From positions 30,556,768-30,620,767 of the forward strand of contig NC_064831.1 in the NCBI RefSeq assembly GCF_024166365.1: a DNA stretch of 64,000 nucleotides. The letters run 5' to 3'. Positions within the stretch are counted from its first letter, which is position 1; the number at the start of each line of letters is the position of its first letter. The stretch comes from Elephas maximus indicus (lineage: Eukaryota; Chordata; Mammalia; Proboscidea; Elephantidae). The notes under the pieces were generated by a model. It had not been told where the DNA came from. It saw only the letters and a program-made list of their open reading frames with translations, and made no database searches. Positions 11,284-20,600 of this stretch are shown in pieces. Made by a program: the position numbers and the translations under genes.

Positions 11284-12199
11284 TGTTGTGGATTGAGTTG
11301 TGTTCCCCCCAAACAGATGTTGAAGTCCCATGTGTAAATGTGACCTGTTCGGAAATTGGGTTTTTGACAGTGTTATCAGTTATCAGGGTCACAATAGATA
11401 GGTCCTGATAGAAAAGAAGAAAAATGTGGAACAGAACTTCAAATCCTCAAAGAATCCAGACTTACTGGACCCGTTGAGATTGGAGAAATTCCTGAGACAA
11501 CTGGCCTGAGATATTCTTTAAACCTTGAACCAAAACTATTTCTTGAAGTCAGCTTATAACTAAATAGCAGGTTAGCTCAAAAAGTAAAAAATTGTCAACC
11601 TTGAGTACTGGCACTCTTAAAAAATTACCTTTGTCCAAATGGACAAAAGTGATTCTAAAGCATAGATGAGAAGGTTGGGGGGCAGTGAGACTGAGTTAAT
11701 GGGAGTGGAGCAACTAGAATGGAAATAATGAGAACGGTGACACAATGTGAAAAATGTAACCAATGTCACTGAACATTATGTGAAAAATTGCTGAATGGGA
11801 ACCTGTTTTGCAGTGTATACAAAATACAATAGAAAGATTTTTTAAAAAATGTTATCGCTTATCATGAGGCCATACTGGAGTAGGGTGGGTCCTAATCCAA
11901 TATAAATGGTATCCTTATAAAAGAGAGAAGAGACAGAGGGACAGAGGGAAAATGGCCATGTGAACACAAAGGCCATGTGACATGGTCTACAAGCCAAGGA
12001 GTGCCAAGGATCACTGGCCATCACCAAAACTAGGAGAGAGAGGCATGGAATAGGTTTCCCTCAGAGCCCTCAGAAGGAATTAGCACTGCCAATAAACTAA
12101 TTTTGGTTTTCTGGCCTCCAGAACGGTGAGACAAAAAATTTCTGTTAAGTCACCCAGTTTGTGGTACCTTGTTATAGCAGTCCTAGGGAACTAGTATGC
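11284..12199 (+). mobile_element. MLT1-type LTR (ERVL-MaLR), split by an L1 tail
   Basis: It begins TGTTGTGGATTGAGTTGTGT followed by CCCCCC and GTTGAAGTCC. It resumes after 11865 with GGGTGGGTCCTAATCCAATA, CCTTATAAAAGAG, CAAGCCAAGGAG, CTGGCCTCCAGAACGGTGAG and ends TTGTTATAGCAGTCCTAG. These are the ordered landmarks of MLT1 LTRs. The element is solo, in plus orientation, and interrupted at 11386-11849. Confidence 0.85.
11386..11849 (+). mobile_element. 5'-truncated L1 3' end nested in MLT1 LTR
   Basis: It matches the L1 3'UTR at about 42740-43090 (AAATCCT...GACTTACTGGACCC, then GTAACCAATGTCA). It ends in an A-rich tail at 11840-11849. It is flanked by a 15-bp target-site duplication, TGTTATC-AG-TTATCA at 11371-11385 versus TGTTATC-GC-TTATCA at 11850-11864. 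The two mismatches show the insertion is not recent. Confidence 0.8.
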
Positions 12200-12326
12200 C
12201 CTCCACCCCTTTACCTAATATCTGGTACTTTATATTTGAAAGCTTTTGTTTTGTTTCACTTTCTCTCCTAAGTTCCTTATATCCAAGTATTTTCCAAATT
12301 CGTCTATTTTCCCTCAAGTAATATCT

Positions 12327-12440
12327 CTTTCATCGTAGTTTATATTCACTGCTGCCACCACCATACTCGCCCCAATTAGAGGAAGGTGGAACTGTTAGTA
12401 TTTACTGTTGGCCATGTGTCAAGCATTATTATCCTTTAAA
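12327..12440 (+). repeat. Left ~110-bp direct repeat flanking RTE element
   Basis: It shares ordered blocks with 14145-14262: GTCACCACCA/GCCACCACCA, then GCCCCA-TTAGAGGAAGG, GGAACTG, GTATTTACTG and TATTATTA/ATTATTAC. The copies are diverged, and the RTE LINE lies between them. Confidence 0.75.
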
Positions 12441-12489
12441 GGTAATCCAACAGAATGTGGACATTTTGAAACAATATCATTAATATCAC

Positions 12490-14144
12490 AGGCAAGATAA
12501 CTTTTGCTGAAGATAATTCAAAAATGTTGTAGCAGTACATGGACAGGAAACTACCAGAAATTCAAGCCGGATTCAGAAGACAACGGAGAATGAAGGATAT
12601 CATACGGATCTTGACTGAAAGCAGAGAATACTAGAAAGATGTTTACCTGTGTTTTATTGACTATGCAAAGGTGTTTGTGTGGATCATAACAAATTATGGA
12701 GAATATTGCAAAGAATGGGAATTCCAGAACTCTTAATTGTGCTCCTGAGGAACCTGTACATAGACCAAGAGGCAGTCCTTAGAACAGAACAAGGGGATAC
12801 TGACTGGTTTAAAATCAGGAAATGTGTTTGTCAGGGTTGTATCCTTTCACCATACCTAGTCAACCTGTATGCTGAGCAAATAATCTGAGAAGCTGGACTA
12901 TATGAAGAAGAATGGGGCTTCAGGATTGGAGGAAGGCTCATTAATGAACTGCATTATGCAGAAAACACAACCTTGCTTGCTGAAAGTGAAGAGGACTTGA
13001 AGCACTTACTGATGAAGATCAAAGACTGCAGCCTTCAGTATGATTATATTTCAACATAAATAAAACTTGCAACTGGACCAATAAGTAACATCATGATAAA
13101 CAGAGAAGATATTGAAGTTGTCAAGGGTTTCATTTTACTTGGATCCATAATCAACGCCTGTGGAAGCAGCATTCAAGAAATCAAACTGTGTAGTGCACTG
13201 GGCAAATCTGCTGCAAAAGACCTCTTTAAAGTGTTGAAAAGTGAAGAAGTCACCTTGAAGACAGAGGTGCACTTAACCCAAGTCATGGTGTTTTCAACTG
13301 CCTCATATGCATTTGAAAGCTGGACAGTAAATAAGGAAGACTGAAGAACTAATGCCTTTGATTTGTGGTGTTGGCAAAGAATATTGAATATACTGTGGAC
13401 TGCCAAAAGAACGAATAAATCTGTCCTGGAAGAAGTACAACCAGAATGCTCCTTGGAAACAAAGATGGTGAGATTATGTCTCACATACTTTGGGCACGTT
13501 ATCAGGAGGGATCAGTCCCTGGAGAAGGACATCATGCTTGGTAGAGGGCCAGCAAAAAAGAGGAAGACCCCCAACAAGATGGACTGACACAGTGGCTGCA
13601 ACAATGGGCTCAAGCACAACAATGATTGTGAGGATGGTGCAGGACTGGGAAGTGTTTCGTTCTGTTGTACATAGGGCCACTGTGAGTTGGAACAGACTTT
13701 ACGGCACCTAACAACAACAACATATGCATGCAAAAGCTGGATGATGAATAAGGAAGACCGAAGAAGAATTCATGCCTTTGAATTACAGTATTGGCGAAGA
13801 ATATTGAATATACCGTGGAATTCCAGAAGAATGAACACATCTGTCTCAGAAGAAGTACAGCCAGAATGCTCCTTAAAAGGGAGAATGGTGACACTTTGTC
13901 TCACGTTCTTTGGACATGTTATCAGGAGGGACCAGTTCTTGGAGAAGGACATCATGCTTGGTAAAGTACAGGGTCAGTGAAAAAGAGGAAGAACCTTGGT
14001 GAGATGGACTGACACAGTGGCTGCAACAATGGGCTGAAGCATCGCGACGATTGTGAGGATAGCGCAGGACTGGGCGGTGTTTCGTTTTCTTGTACATGGG
14101 GTCGCTGTGAGTCAGAACCGACTCCCCAGCACCTAACACCAACA
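12490..14144 (+). pseudogene. Dead RTE-clade LINE, reverse transcriptase and 3' end
   Basis: The reading is that of a non-LTR retrotransposon reverse transcriptase of the RTE/BovB type. It shows an FIDYAK-like block (shifted), DHNKLWRILQRMGIPE, LLRNLYIDQEA, then CVCQGCILSP (RT motif) and NLYAEQII. The catalytic YADD box is degraded to YAEN near 12954. Frameshifts and stops are scattered throughout. The 3' part includes the FGHVIRRDQSLEKDIMLG block twice, from a tandem duplication. Both copies end in the RTE tail GCACCTAACA(A/C)CAACA (about 13704-13720 and 14128-14144). The 5' endonuclease portion is missing. Confidence 0.88.
13300..14140 (+). repeat. Tandem duplication of RTE 3' end (~420-bp unit)
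   Basis: Copy 1 (about 13300-13720) and copy 2 (about 13721-14140) both run from CATATGCAT...AAAGCTGGA through GAATATTGAATATAC, AGAATGCTCCTT, GTTATCAGGAGGGA and GGACATCATGCTTGGTA to the RTE terminal tail. They differ at many sites, so the duplication is old or the second copy was a separate insertion next to the first. Confidence 0.8.
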
Positions 14145-14262
14145 TCGCTTACATCTGTACTTTATATGCGCTGTCACCACCAACATACTTGCCCCAGTTA
14201 GAGGAAGGGGGAACTGGTATGTATTTACTGCTGCCCACTTGTAAGTATTATTACCCTTGATT
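14145..14262 (+). repeat. Right ~110-bp direct repeat flanking RTE element
   Basis: It is homologous to 12327-12440 (GCCCCAGTTAGAGGAAGG, GGAACTG, GTATTTACTG, TATTATTAC). It starts immediately after the RTE tail. Confidence 0.75.
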
Positions 14263-14628
14263 CTTATAACAACCCTAAAACCTGGCACTCTCTATTCTCC
14301 AGCTCAGAGAAGTTCAACTGGACCCCCGTATCCACCAGCTCAGCATTCCCTCTGCTTCTCCTCTTTTCTCCCTAAATCCATCCTGGAATTCTGCTGTCAG
14401 ATTAGTGTTTTATAAATCTGACTTCATCACACTACTTACTTATTGGAGGCCTTCTATAGCTTCATGTAAGTGCCTACTGGAATAAGGCGGGATTCTTTAG
14501 CCTGACGATCTGTCTGCCTCCTGCCTTCATCTCCCACGTTTGCCCAACAGAAACTTGACGTTTCACCCAGGCACCACTGCATGATGCCCCTGAACATGCC
14601 ATGCTTATTTTGACTCTTATTTTCTGCC
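14263..14628. other. Intergenic sequence, nothing recognised
   Basis: Sequence between the direct repeat and a SINE. The wording near 14380-14460 vaguely resembles an old mammalian repeat, but I could not assign a family. Confidence 0.35.
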
Positions 14629-14635
14629 TTGTACA

Positions 14636-14793
14636 TGCTAACATGTTGCCATTGAGTTGATTCTAACTTACAGCGACCCTATAAGACAGAGTAGAACTGC
14701 CCCATACAGTTTCCAAGGGGCACCTGGTGGATTCGAACTACCGACCTTTTGGTTAGCAGCTATAGCTCTTAACCACTACACCACCAGGGCTCT
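14636..14793 (-). mobile_element. AfroSINE-type tRNA-derived SINE, short class
   Basis: On the minus strand it reads GAGCCCTGG..., GTGGTTAAG, GGTTAGCAG on the complement, then GAATCCACC and the RTE-like tail. The target-site duplication is TTGTACA at 14629-14635 and 14794-14800. Confidence 0.85.
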
Positions 14794-14899
14794 TTGTACA
14801 CATTAGAGGGCTAAAAAGTACTTAAATGAAGCTGAGCACAACTCTAAAATACGGTTAATGCCTTGTTGAATTAGATCTCAAACTTCAAATCTAGAAAAC

Positions 14900-15125
14900 A
14901 ACCAAACAAAAAACACACCACCAAACCCATTGCAGTCTAGTGGATTCTGACTCCTGGCAAGCCCACGTGTGTCAGAGTAGAAATATTCCATGAAGTTTTC
15001 TTGACTGTGATCTTTATAGAAGCAGGTTGCCAGGGCTTTCTTTCCCAGAACTGCTGGGTGGGTTCAAACTGCCAACTTTCAGGTCAGTAGTGGAGGAAAC
15101 TATTTGTGACACCCAAGCAGGGGGC
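14900..15125 (-). mobile_element. AfroSINE-type SINE, long class
   Basis: The complement reads from CCAAACCCATTGC(A)GTC through CTTGACTGTGATCTTTATAG, GTTGCCAGGGCTTTC and CTGCTGGGTGGGTTC to ACACCCAAGCAGGG. This is the longer SINE class that also occurs at 25198 and 59008. A short deletion or rearrangement lies near the 5' end of the SINE (about 15090). Confidence 0.75.
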
Positions 15126-15444
15126 TCTTGAGCAGTGGGCAGTGCGTCCAGCTCTCACCAACCATGACAAACCTCTCAGAGAATGTGTGAGTAACTTAGT
15201 GTGGTCCAGGCAGCAGGCCAGCACCAAGCCCTACAGGAGAACTTTTTTTTTCCCTCTCTGTTTGCAGTTTGCTCTTCCCTCTTCCCAGACTGTCCTAGAT
15301 TGCCTCATTTTCTTCACCCAGTTCAATTTCTTTCTTCATGCCTTTTTTTTTTTTTTTTTTTTTGCTACCTCCCTCAGCCCTAAGAAGCTTTCAGTTCCTC
15401 CTACAGCAAGCATTCTCTATTTGTACCAGCCATCAGGGGCCACT

Positions 15445-15677
15445 AAGTGAAGCCTGAGGAGCCCTGGTTGCAAAGTGGTTAAGTTCTTCGCTGCTAGTCA
15501 AAGGGCCAGAGGTTGAATCCATCAGCAGCTCTGTGGGAGAAAGATGTGGCAACCTGCTTCCTTAAAGACTACAGCCTTGGAAACCCTATGGGGGCAATTT
15601 TACTCTGTCCTATAGGGTCACTATGAGTCAGAATCGACATGATGGCAGTGGTTTGGATGGGTTTTTAAGCAAAGCCT
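15445..15677 (+). mobile_element. AfroSINE-type SINE with target-site duplication
   Basis: The element spans 15456-15666. It starts GAGGAGCCCTGG, carries a B-box-like GGTTGAATCC and ends TCACTATGAGTCAGAATCGAC plus GGTTTGGATGGGTTTTT. It is flanked by AAGTGAAGCCT (15445-15455) and AAGCAAAGCCT (15667-15677). Confidence 0.88.
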
Positions 15678-18368
15678 TCAATTCAAAATGAATCAAATTT
15701 CAGGATCGATTCTAAAGAATACCTTGCATTTTTAAAATAGGGTTATTAGTGTGTCTGAAATTTGCTTAAGGAATAAGTCTAATCCATGAGCTGACTTCAT
15801 GGGTCGTTTAGCGAGCGATGATAGACACATTGAAATAAGTGCCCTCTGGCATAGAATTGAAGCATCACACTGATTTTAAATCTTTGTCTCTTTGTTTCTA
15901 TGATACAGACTGAGATTTACGTAATCTTTATTCTTTGTTAAAATATGTATATGGTGAGATCAGTTATTAAGTATTTAGACTTTAAACTGTGTCTTTGTCT
16001 CTTAAAATTGGAAACTGCAAAAAGAAACACACTCCAACTATATGTACATTTAAACAGACTTGCAGACAAACGCGAAGACTCACCAATCCTTCTATTCACA
16101 GCCATTTCTGGGAGAAATTGCTAGTTCTTGTTTCCTTTAAAAGGTAGAAAGTATAAAATAAAATTAGCAGAATCGTTATATCGCTATCCATATAATTTAC
16201 ATCAAATGCCTTGTGGGCAAAAGGCAAACATTATATTAATTTTCCAAACAACTTTTGAACTGACAAGGAGATATTTTATTTTTCTAGACTAAGAAATTTA
16301 AGTAGTAAGTTGCCTTTACATATAGAAAGTAATGACTAAGCTCTGATCATGAAGAGGAAGAAACTTTTTTCTGGATGCTAAGTAGTGATTTCTAAAAGTT
16401 TTAATAGAAAATGCTTTCACATGTGATGTTAATATCCATGGCAGATCAACGGCGCTTAGACCTTGCCAGAAGTAAATGCAGGTACTTTGTCAGTAACAGT
16501 GCCTACAATTGTTTGAGGGTGGTTTGAGGGTAGGAGAGATTAAAGACACTCTCACCCAACATATACGATGAAGTAATTAGATACTCAGTGACCCTGGCCC
16601 CGGGCTGCCTATACGTCCTTGAAGCAGATGGCCCGTTTTCTTCCTTTTAATGTATGTGTATGAGTTTTTATGAGTGTGTGTGTGTGTTTTGGAGTCAGGA
16701 TGGGAGAGGAGACGAAGAAAAGAGAAATACTGTGTGTCACTGAGTTTTCACCTAGAAAACCTTTTTAGCCTACAATTGATTCAGTGCCTAGGGAAAAAAA
16801 AAAAAAAAAGGAAACTGGTTGGTATTAGTTACAAGTATGGGGTCTGGCTGTTTATAACATTTAAATCTTGAGGGGGGAATAATAACTTTAAAATGTAACA
16901 CGAAAAAATATCACTTCTTTCCATTACTTATCATCTTCACAAGGACATGCCAATGCCAGTCCTTAAAAAACCACCACTACCACCAAAACCAACGATGTCT
17001 CAGCAAGAGGAATTGATACAAAAGGGTGTCAGATGCCAATTTCTTTTCCTACTGGTTTTAACTGTTTTCAAATTGTTTACCCTTCTAAGAAGTTAGAAGA
17101 GCAAACAGTAATTGAAACCATAACACACACAGAATAGGCAGTCCCCAAACAGAAACCCAGTGAATCAACAATATTGGGGGTGGTGGTGGTGTGTGTGTGT
17201 GTGTGCACGTGTGCGTGTGTGTGTTTTCCTGGGAAAATACTAAGGGCATGTCCCATGCAAGACTTTGTAGGGACTGTAAGGTGGTAGAAAGGACATGTTG
17301 GTGACTTAGCAATTTGTAAAACCCTTTTGCTCCCCTTGGGTATTGGGTATGTACTTAATTTAATGGGCCAGCTATGGACAATCACTTTGTGCTTAGCTTC
17401 TATTTTTAATAAGAAAGTAAATACGTGGCTATGATAGCAAATACTAAAACCAGCCTATAATAATCAGTATTTTAACATTTCTCAAGCTAGATTTATTGGA
17501 ATAATTAGATTGGACCATTTTTTTTGGAGAAAGTAAAAGGTGACAAGCTTTTTGGTGGAAAGGCTATCCTTCAAGTCTTGACTGGCCTTAGACCCAAAGA
17601 AGAGACCTGTGAAAACACTCAGCACCACAATTAGCTCCCATTTCCATCCCTTTGTGGGCTTGACTGAAGGAGTCTGGTGGGCTTCAACCTAGGACTCCTC
17701 TTTTCATCTGCACTTCTAACTTGCTGTCCCTGAAAAAAAGAAGGTCCTGTATTTATTCTGACTCAGAGGGGTGGTTCTAAACATTCAATCATTTATATTT
17801 TAAAATGGATGGAAAAATTTCCCCTCACAGTTCTGAATCCCTTTTATCTCGTGTTTTTGTGCATATGATCGACTTTTGTGTGTTAAATAATAAACTGTAT
17901 ATTAGATATTAAAATAGAGTAAAATTTATCTGCAGAATGTGTTCTATTGGTGGGGATTTCTCAGGGTTGGGCTAAAGAGCAAATAGCTTTACATTTAGAA
18001 TTAGTTTTTCTTAAAATGTAGCTGGTTTTTTAAGTGAAACCGAAGGCTTCCTCCTCACCCCACCCCTTTGTTGAGGCTCAGGTAAAGGAATTTCTGAAAT
18101 CTCAGGTTTGAAGTTTGTGTTGTCCTTCCCGTGGGGTGACTGATGGGCAGTGTTGCTGGAGGTCTCTGGGGCAGGGGTGGTGGTGGAGGTTGCTGGGCAA
18201 GCACACAATTAAACCCAGGACATTAATTTCTACTGTAAAATGGAATTCATTTTATGCTGGAAATGGGTTCACAAAAAATAAAGCAACTTCCCTTCCCAGG
18301 AGAATCCCAAAATTATTCACTGAGGATTTGCTCAAAGTTTGATGTCAAAAGGACACATTTATAATTTT
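15678..18368. other. Unique intergenic sequence with simple repeats
   Basis: Intergenic sequence between FHDC1 and ARFIP1. A short TG run lies at 16671-16687, an A-run at 16795-16808, and a TGG/TG microsatellite at 17177-17224. No coding exon, RNA gene or transposon was recognised. Confidence 0.45.
17177..17224. repeat. (TGG)n(TG)n microsatellite
   Basis: GGTGGTGGTGGT runs into a TG dinucleotide array interrupted by GCACG and GCG. It is a compound simple repeat, likely variable in length. Confidence 0.9.
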
Positions 18369-18522
18369 GAAACCCATTGCCTTCAAGTCGATTCCGACTC
18401 ATAGCTACCCTACAGGACAGAGTAGAACAGCCCAATAGTTTCTAAGGAGTGGCTGGTGGATTTGAACTGCCAGCCTTTTGGTTAGCAGATGAGCTCTTAA
18501 CCACTGTACCACTAGGGGTCCA
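18369..18522 (-). mobile_element. AfroSINE-type SINE, short class
   Basis: The complement reads AACCCATTGCCTTCAAGTCG, CGACTCATAGCTACCCTA, GGTGGATTTGAACTGCC, TTAACCACTG and GGGGTCC, matching the other short SINEs. No clear target-site duplication was found. Confidence 0.82.
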
Positions 18523-18880
18523 TAGTTGTAAAAGGAGTATAAATAAGGGAAAGCAGAGAAAATGCTAGTTCCTTACATACCTGCATTTCCCCCTCCATGT
18601 TCACCATTATAAAAAACTTGAACACGTTTTCTTTTCTTTATAAGCTTTCCTTCTTCAGTTTGTCTCAATAAGGAGACTAGTTTCCAAGATGGGCAGGCAT
18701 GCTCACGTTAAACCTTGTCTACCTGAGGTTACTGCAGAGGAATGAATTCTACCCCAGCAGGCCCGCAGTGCAGGAACTCTGATCCCATGCTCAGGAACAG
18801 AGCCTGCAGAAGTCACTCGGGGGTTCAAAGACCTTTGTCCTGTGTGGTAGGCTGGGTAGAGACATCATGAAGAAATCAGA

Positions 18881-19027
18881 GGAGCCCTGATGCCGCAGTG
18901 GTTAAGCATTAGGCTGCTAACCAAAAGGTTGGCAGTTTGAATCCACCAGCTGCTCCTTAAAAACCTTCTGGGTTTACTCTGTCCTACAGGGTCACTATGA
19001 GTTGGAATCAACTCAATAGCAACAGGC
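18881..19027 (+). mobile_element. First of two tandem AfroSINE-type SINEs
   Basis: It reads GGAGCCCTGATG, CAGTGGTTAAG, GGCTGCTAACC, AGTTTGAATCCACC (B box) and a GGGTCACTATGAGT tail. It is preceded by AAATCAGA (18873-18880) and followed by AAGTCAGA (19028-19035), a degenerate target-site duplication. Confidence 0.87.
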
Positions 19028-19039
19028 AAGTCAGAAAGC

Positions 19040-19245
19040 AAGGAGCTCTGGTGGCACAGTGGTTAAGTGCTTGTCTGCAAACCAAAAAGTGGGCAGTTCA
19101 AACCCACCAGCCTCTCCATGGCTTCAGTAAAGATTACAGCTTTGGAAATTCTGTGGGGCAGTTCTACTCTGTCCTATAGGGCCACTATGAGTTGGAATTG
19201 ACAGTATGGTGAAGCCCCCCCCCTTTTTTTTTTCTGCAGGGGATT
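19040..19245 (+). mobile_element. Second of two tandem AfroSINE-type SINEs
   Basis: It starts AAGGAGCTCTGGTGGCACAG and has the B-box-like AGTTCAAACCCACC. It carries an insertion (TTCAGTAAAGATTACAGC) that the first copy lacks, then the usual tail, a C9 run and a T run. The target-site duplication is AAGTCAGAAAGC (19028-19039) and AAGTCAGAAGGC (19246-19257). Confidence 0.87.
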
Positions 19246-19257
19246 AAGTCAGAAGGC

Positions 19258-20114
19258 TTGAACAGGAATAGGGGTGTCCGGGGAAAAAGTGAAGCCATTC
19301 ATGGGGAGATTATGAATCATCTCCAAATTTTTATTAGCATCCAGACTTTAAACAAAAGTCATATTCCTTTTGCCAAAGCTCTTAAGATAACCAGTGAAGA
19401 CATGTTTTGCATGTGTGTGTGTATGTGTCTAGCCTGTCACAGTATGACCATTTCTTCATCAGGAAGCAATAATTGATACAGCCATAAAGGCCTTATCTGC
19501 CACAATTGTTTTCAAATTCCAGAAAGCCATTTTTACAGATTCCAAGGCCCTCCTGGGTGACCTTGAAACACCCATGCACCATGGCTCTTAAGTGCCTATA
19601 GTTACTACCCACACACTTAAGCAGCTAGGTAATTAGTTGTTACTTTTTTTTTTTCCTTCTAAAAAAACTGCAGTACTCAGGCTGACCTCCAGTTGGAAAT
19701 GAAGGTCACATAGTAAACTGCTAAGCCTTCTCATCAACAATTCTCCACTGACGACCTACAAGCTACAGAGGAATTCTGCTTCTTTAACTGGCCAAATGTA
19801 CTCTATTGCCACTAGGTAAAAAGGGATCAAACATTCTATGTTGGACCCCCCGATAGGGGGAAAAAAAAGGTGCCGAGGTTAAAAGCTTACAAAGAAATAA
19901 TATTGTGTAATTTGTAAGATTTGATTTATGTGTGGTTGACTGAGCTGCTAGGATAGGACGGTAAAATGCACCCTTTCCCACCCAACACACATGTATGCAC
20001 AGAATCGAGACGTTCCAATTTGGAGCCAAAGGGTAGCTGCTTTCACACTCAGCCACTAATGGTATGTTCTCCATACTGGTTGCCTCCCTTACCCACACCG
20101 TTGATATTTATGAT
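19258..20114. other. Intergenic sequence, nothing recognised
   Basis: It has a short GTGTGTGTGTATGTG patch near 19413 and T/A runs near 19645 and 19860. No gene or assignable repeat was found. Confidence 0.4.
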
Positions 20115-20240
20115 TTGTGTAGACCTTCCTCCCCTTTAAACTAAAGTGTTTGAGGGCAGGGCTGTCTTATTCATCTTCATATCTGAGTAGTACCTACCTA
20201 CCTCCAGGGCTCTGACAATAGTTGGTAGTCAATGTGTCTG
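20115..20240 (+). repeat. L2-type LINE 3' end relic
   Basis: It contains the familiar wording TTTGAGGGCAGGGCTGTCTT followed by CTCCAGGGCTCTGACAATAG and TTGGTAGTCAATG, as in ancient L2 3' ends. Confidence 0.55.
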
Positions 20241-20336
20241 CCAACTAAATGTGTGATCCTTGCCGCCAGTGACTGACACCAGGGGGCCTCTATTCATCAA
20301 GACTAGAGGCTCCAGCAATAATCGTCATCATTACTG

Positions 20337-20600
20337 ACAATACTAAATGTCCTTTATGTGCCAGGCACAGGGAGGGCTACACAAATGTCCAGAATAGTTC
20401 CTGTCTTCAAGACGATTATAGCCCAGAAGGGAATCCACCAGATGACACTCAAGCTCTTTGAAGCAGAATATATGAGTACGTGAAAAAAATAGCCAGATAC
20501 CATAACATTTTATGGTGAACCAATGAAAGGCAGGTGTGTGCAGGCCAGTCAAGTGAAGCCTTTCAGGGCACATGCTGACGCTCAACCCAAAGCAATGCAG
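20337..20600 (+). repeat. L2-type LINE relic
   Basis: TTTATGTGCCAGGCACAGGG, GTTCCTGTCTTCAAGACG and a following AAGGGAATCCACCAGATG parallel the L2 block beginning ATGTGCCAGGCAC. Ancient and diverged. Confidence 0.55.

Noticed and set aside
12679..13711. Possible host gene from RT-like open frames
   Set aside because: The text is that of an RTE retrotransposon, with a mutated catalytic box, frameshifts and the RTE terminal tail.
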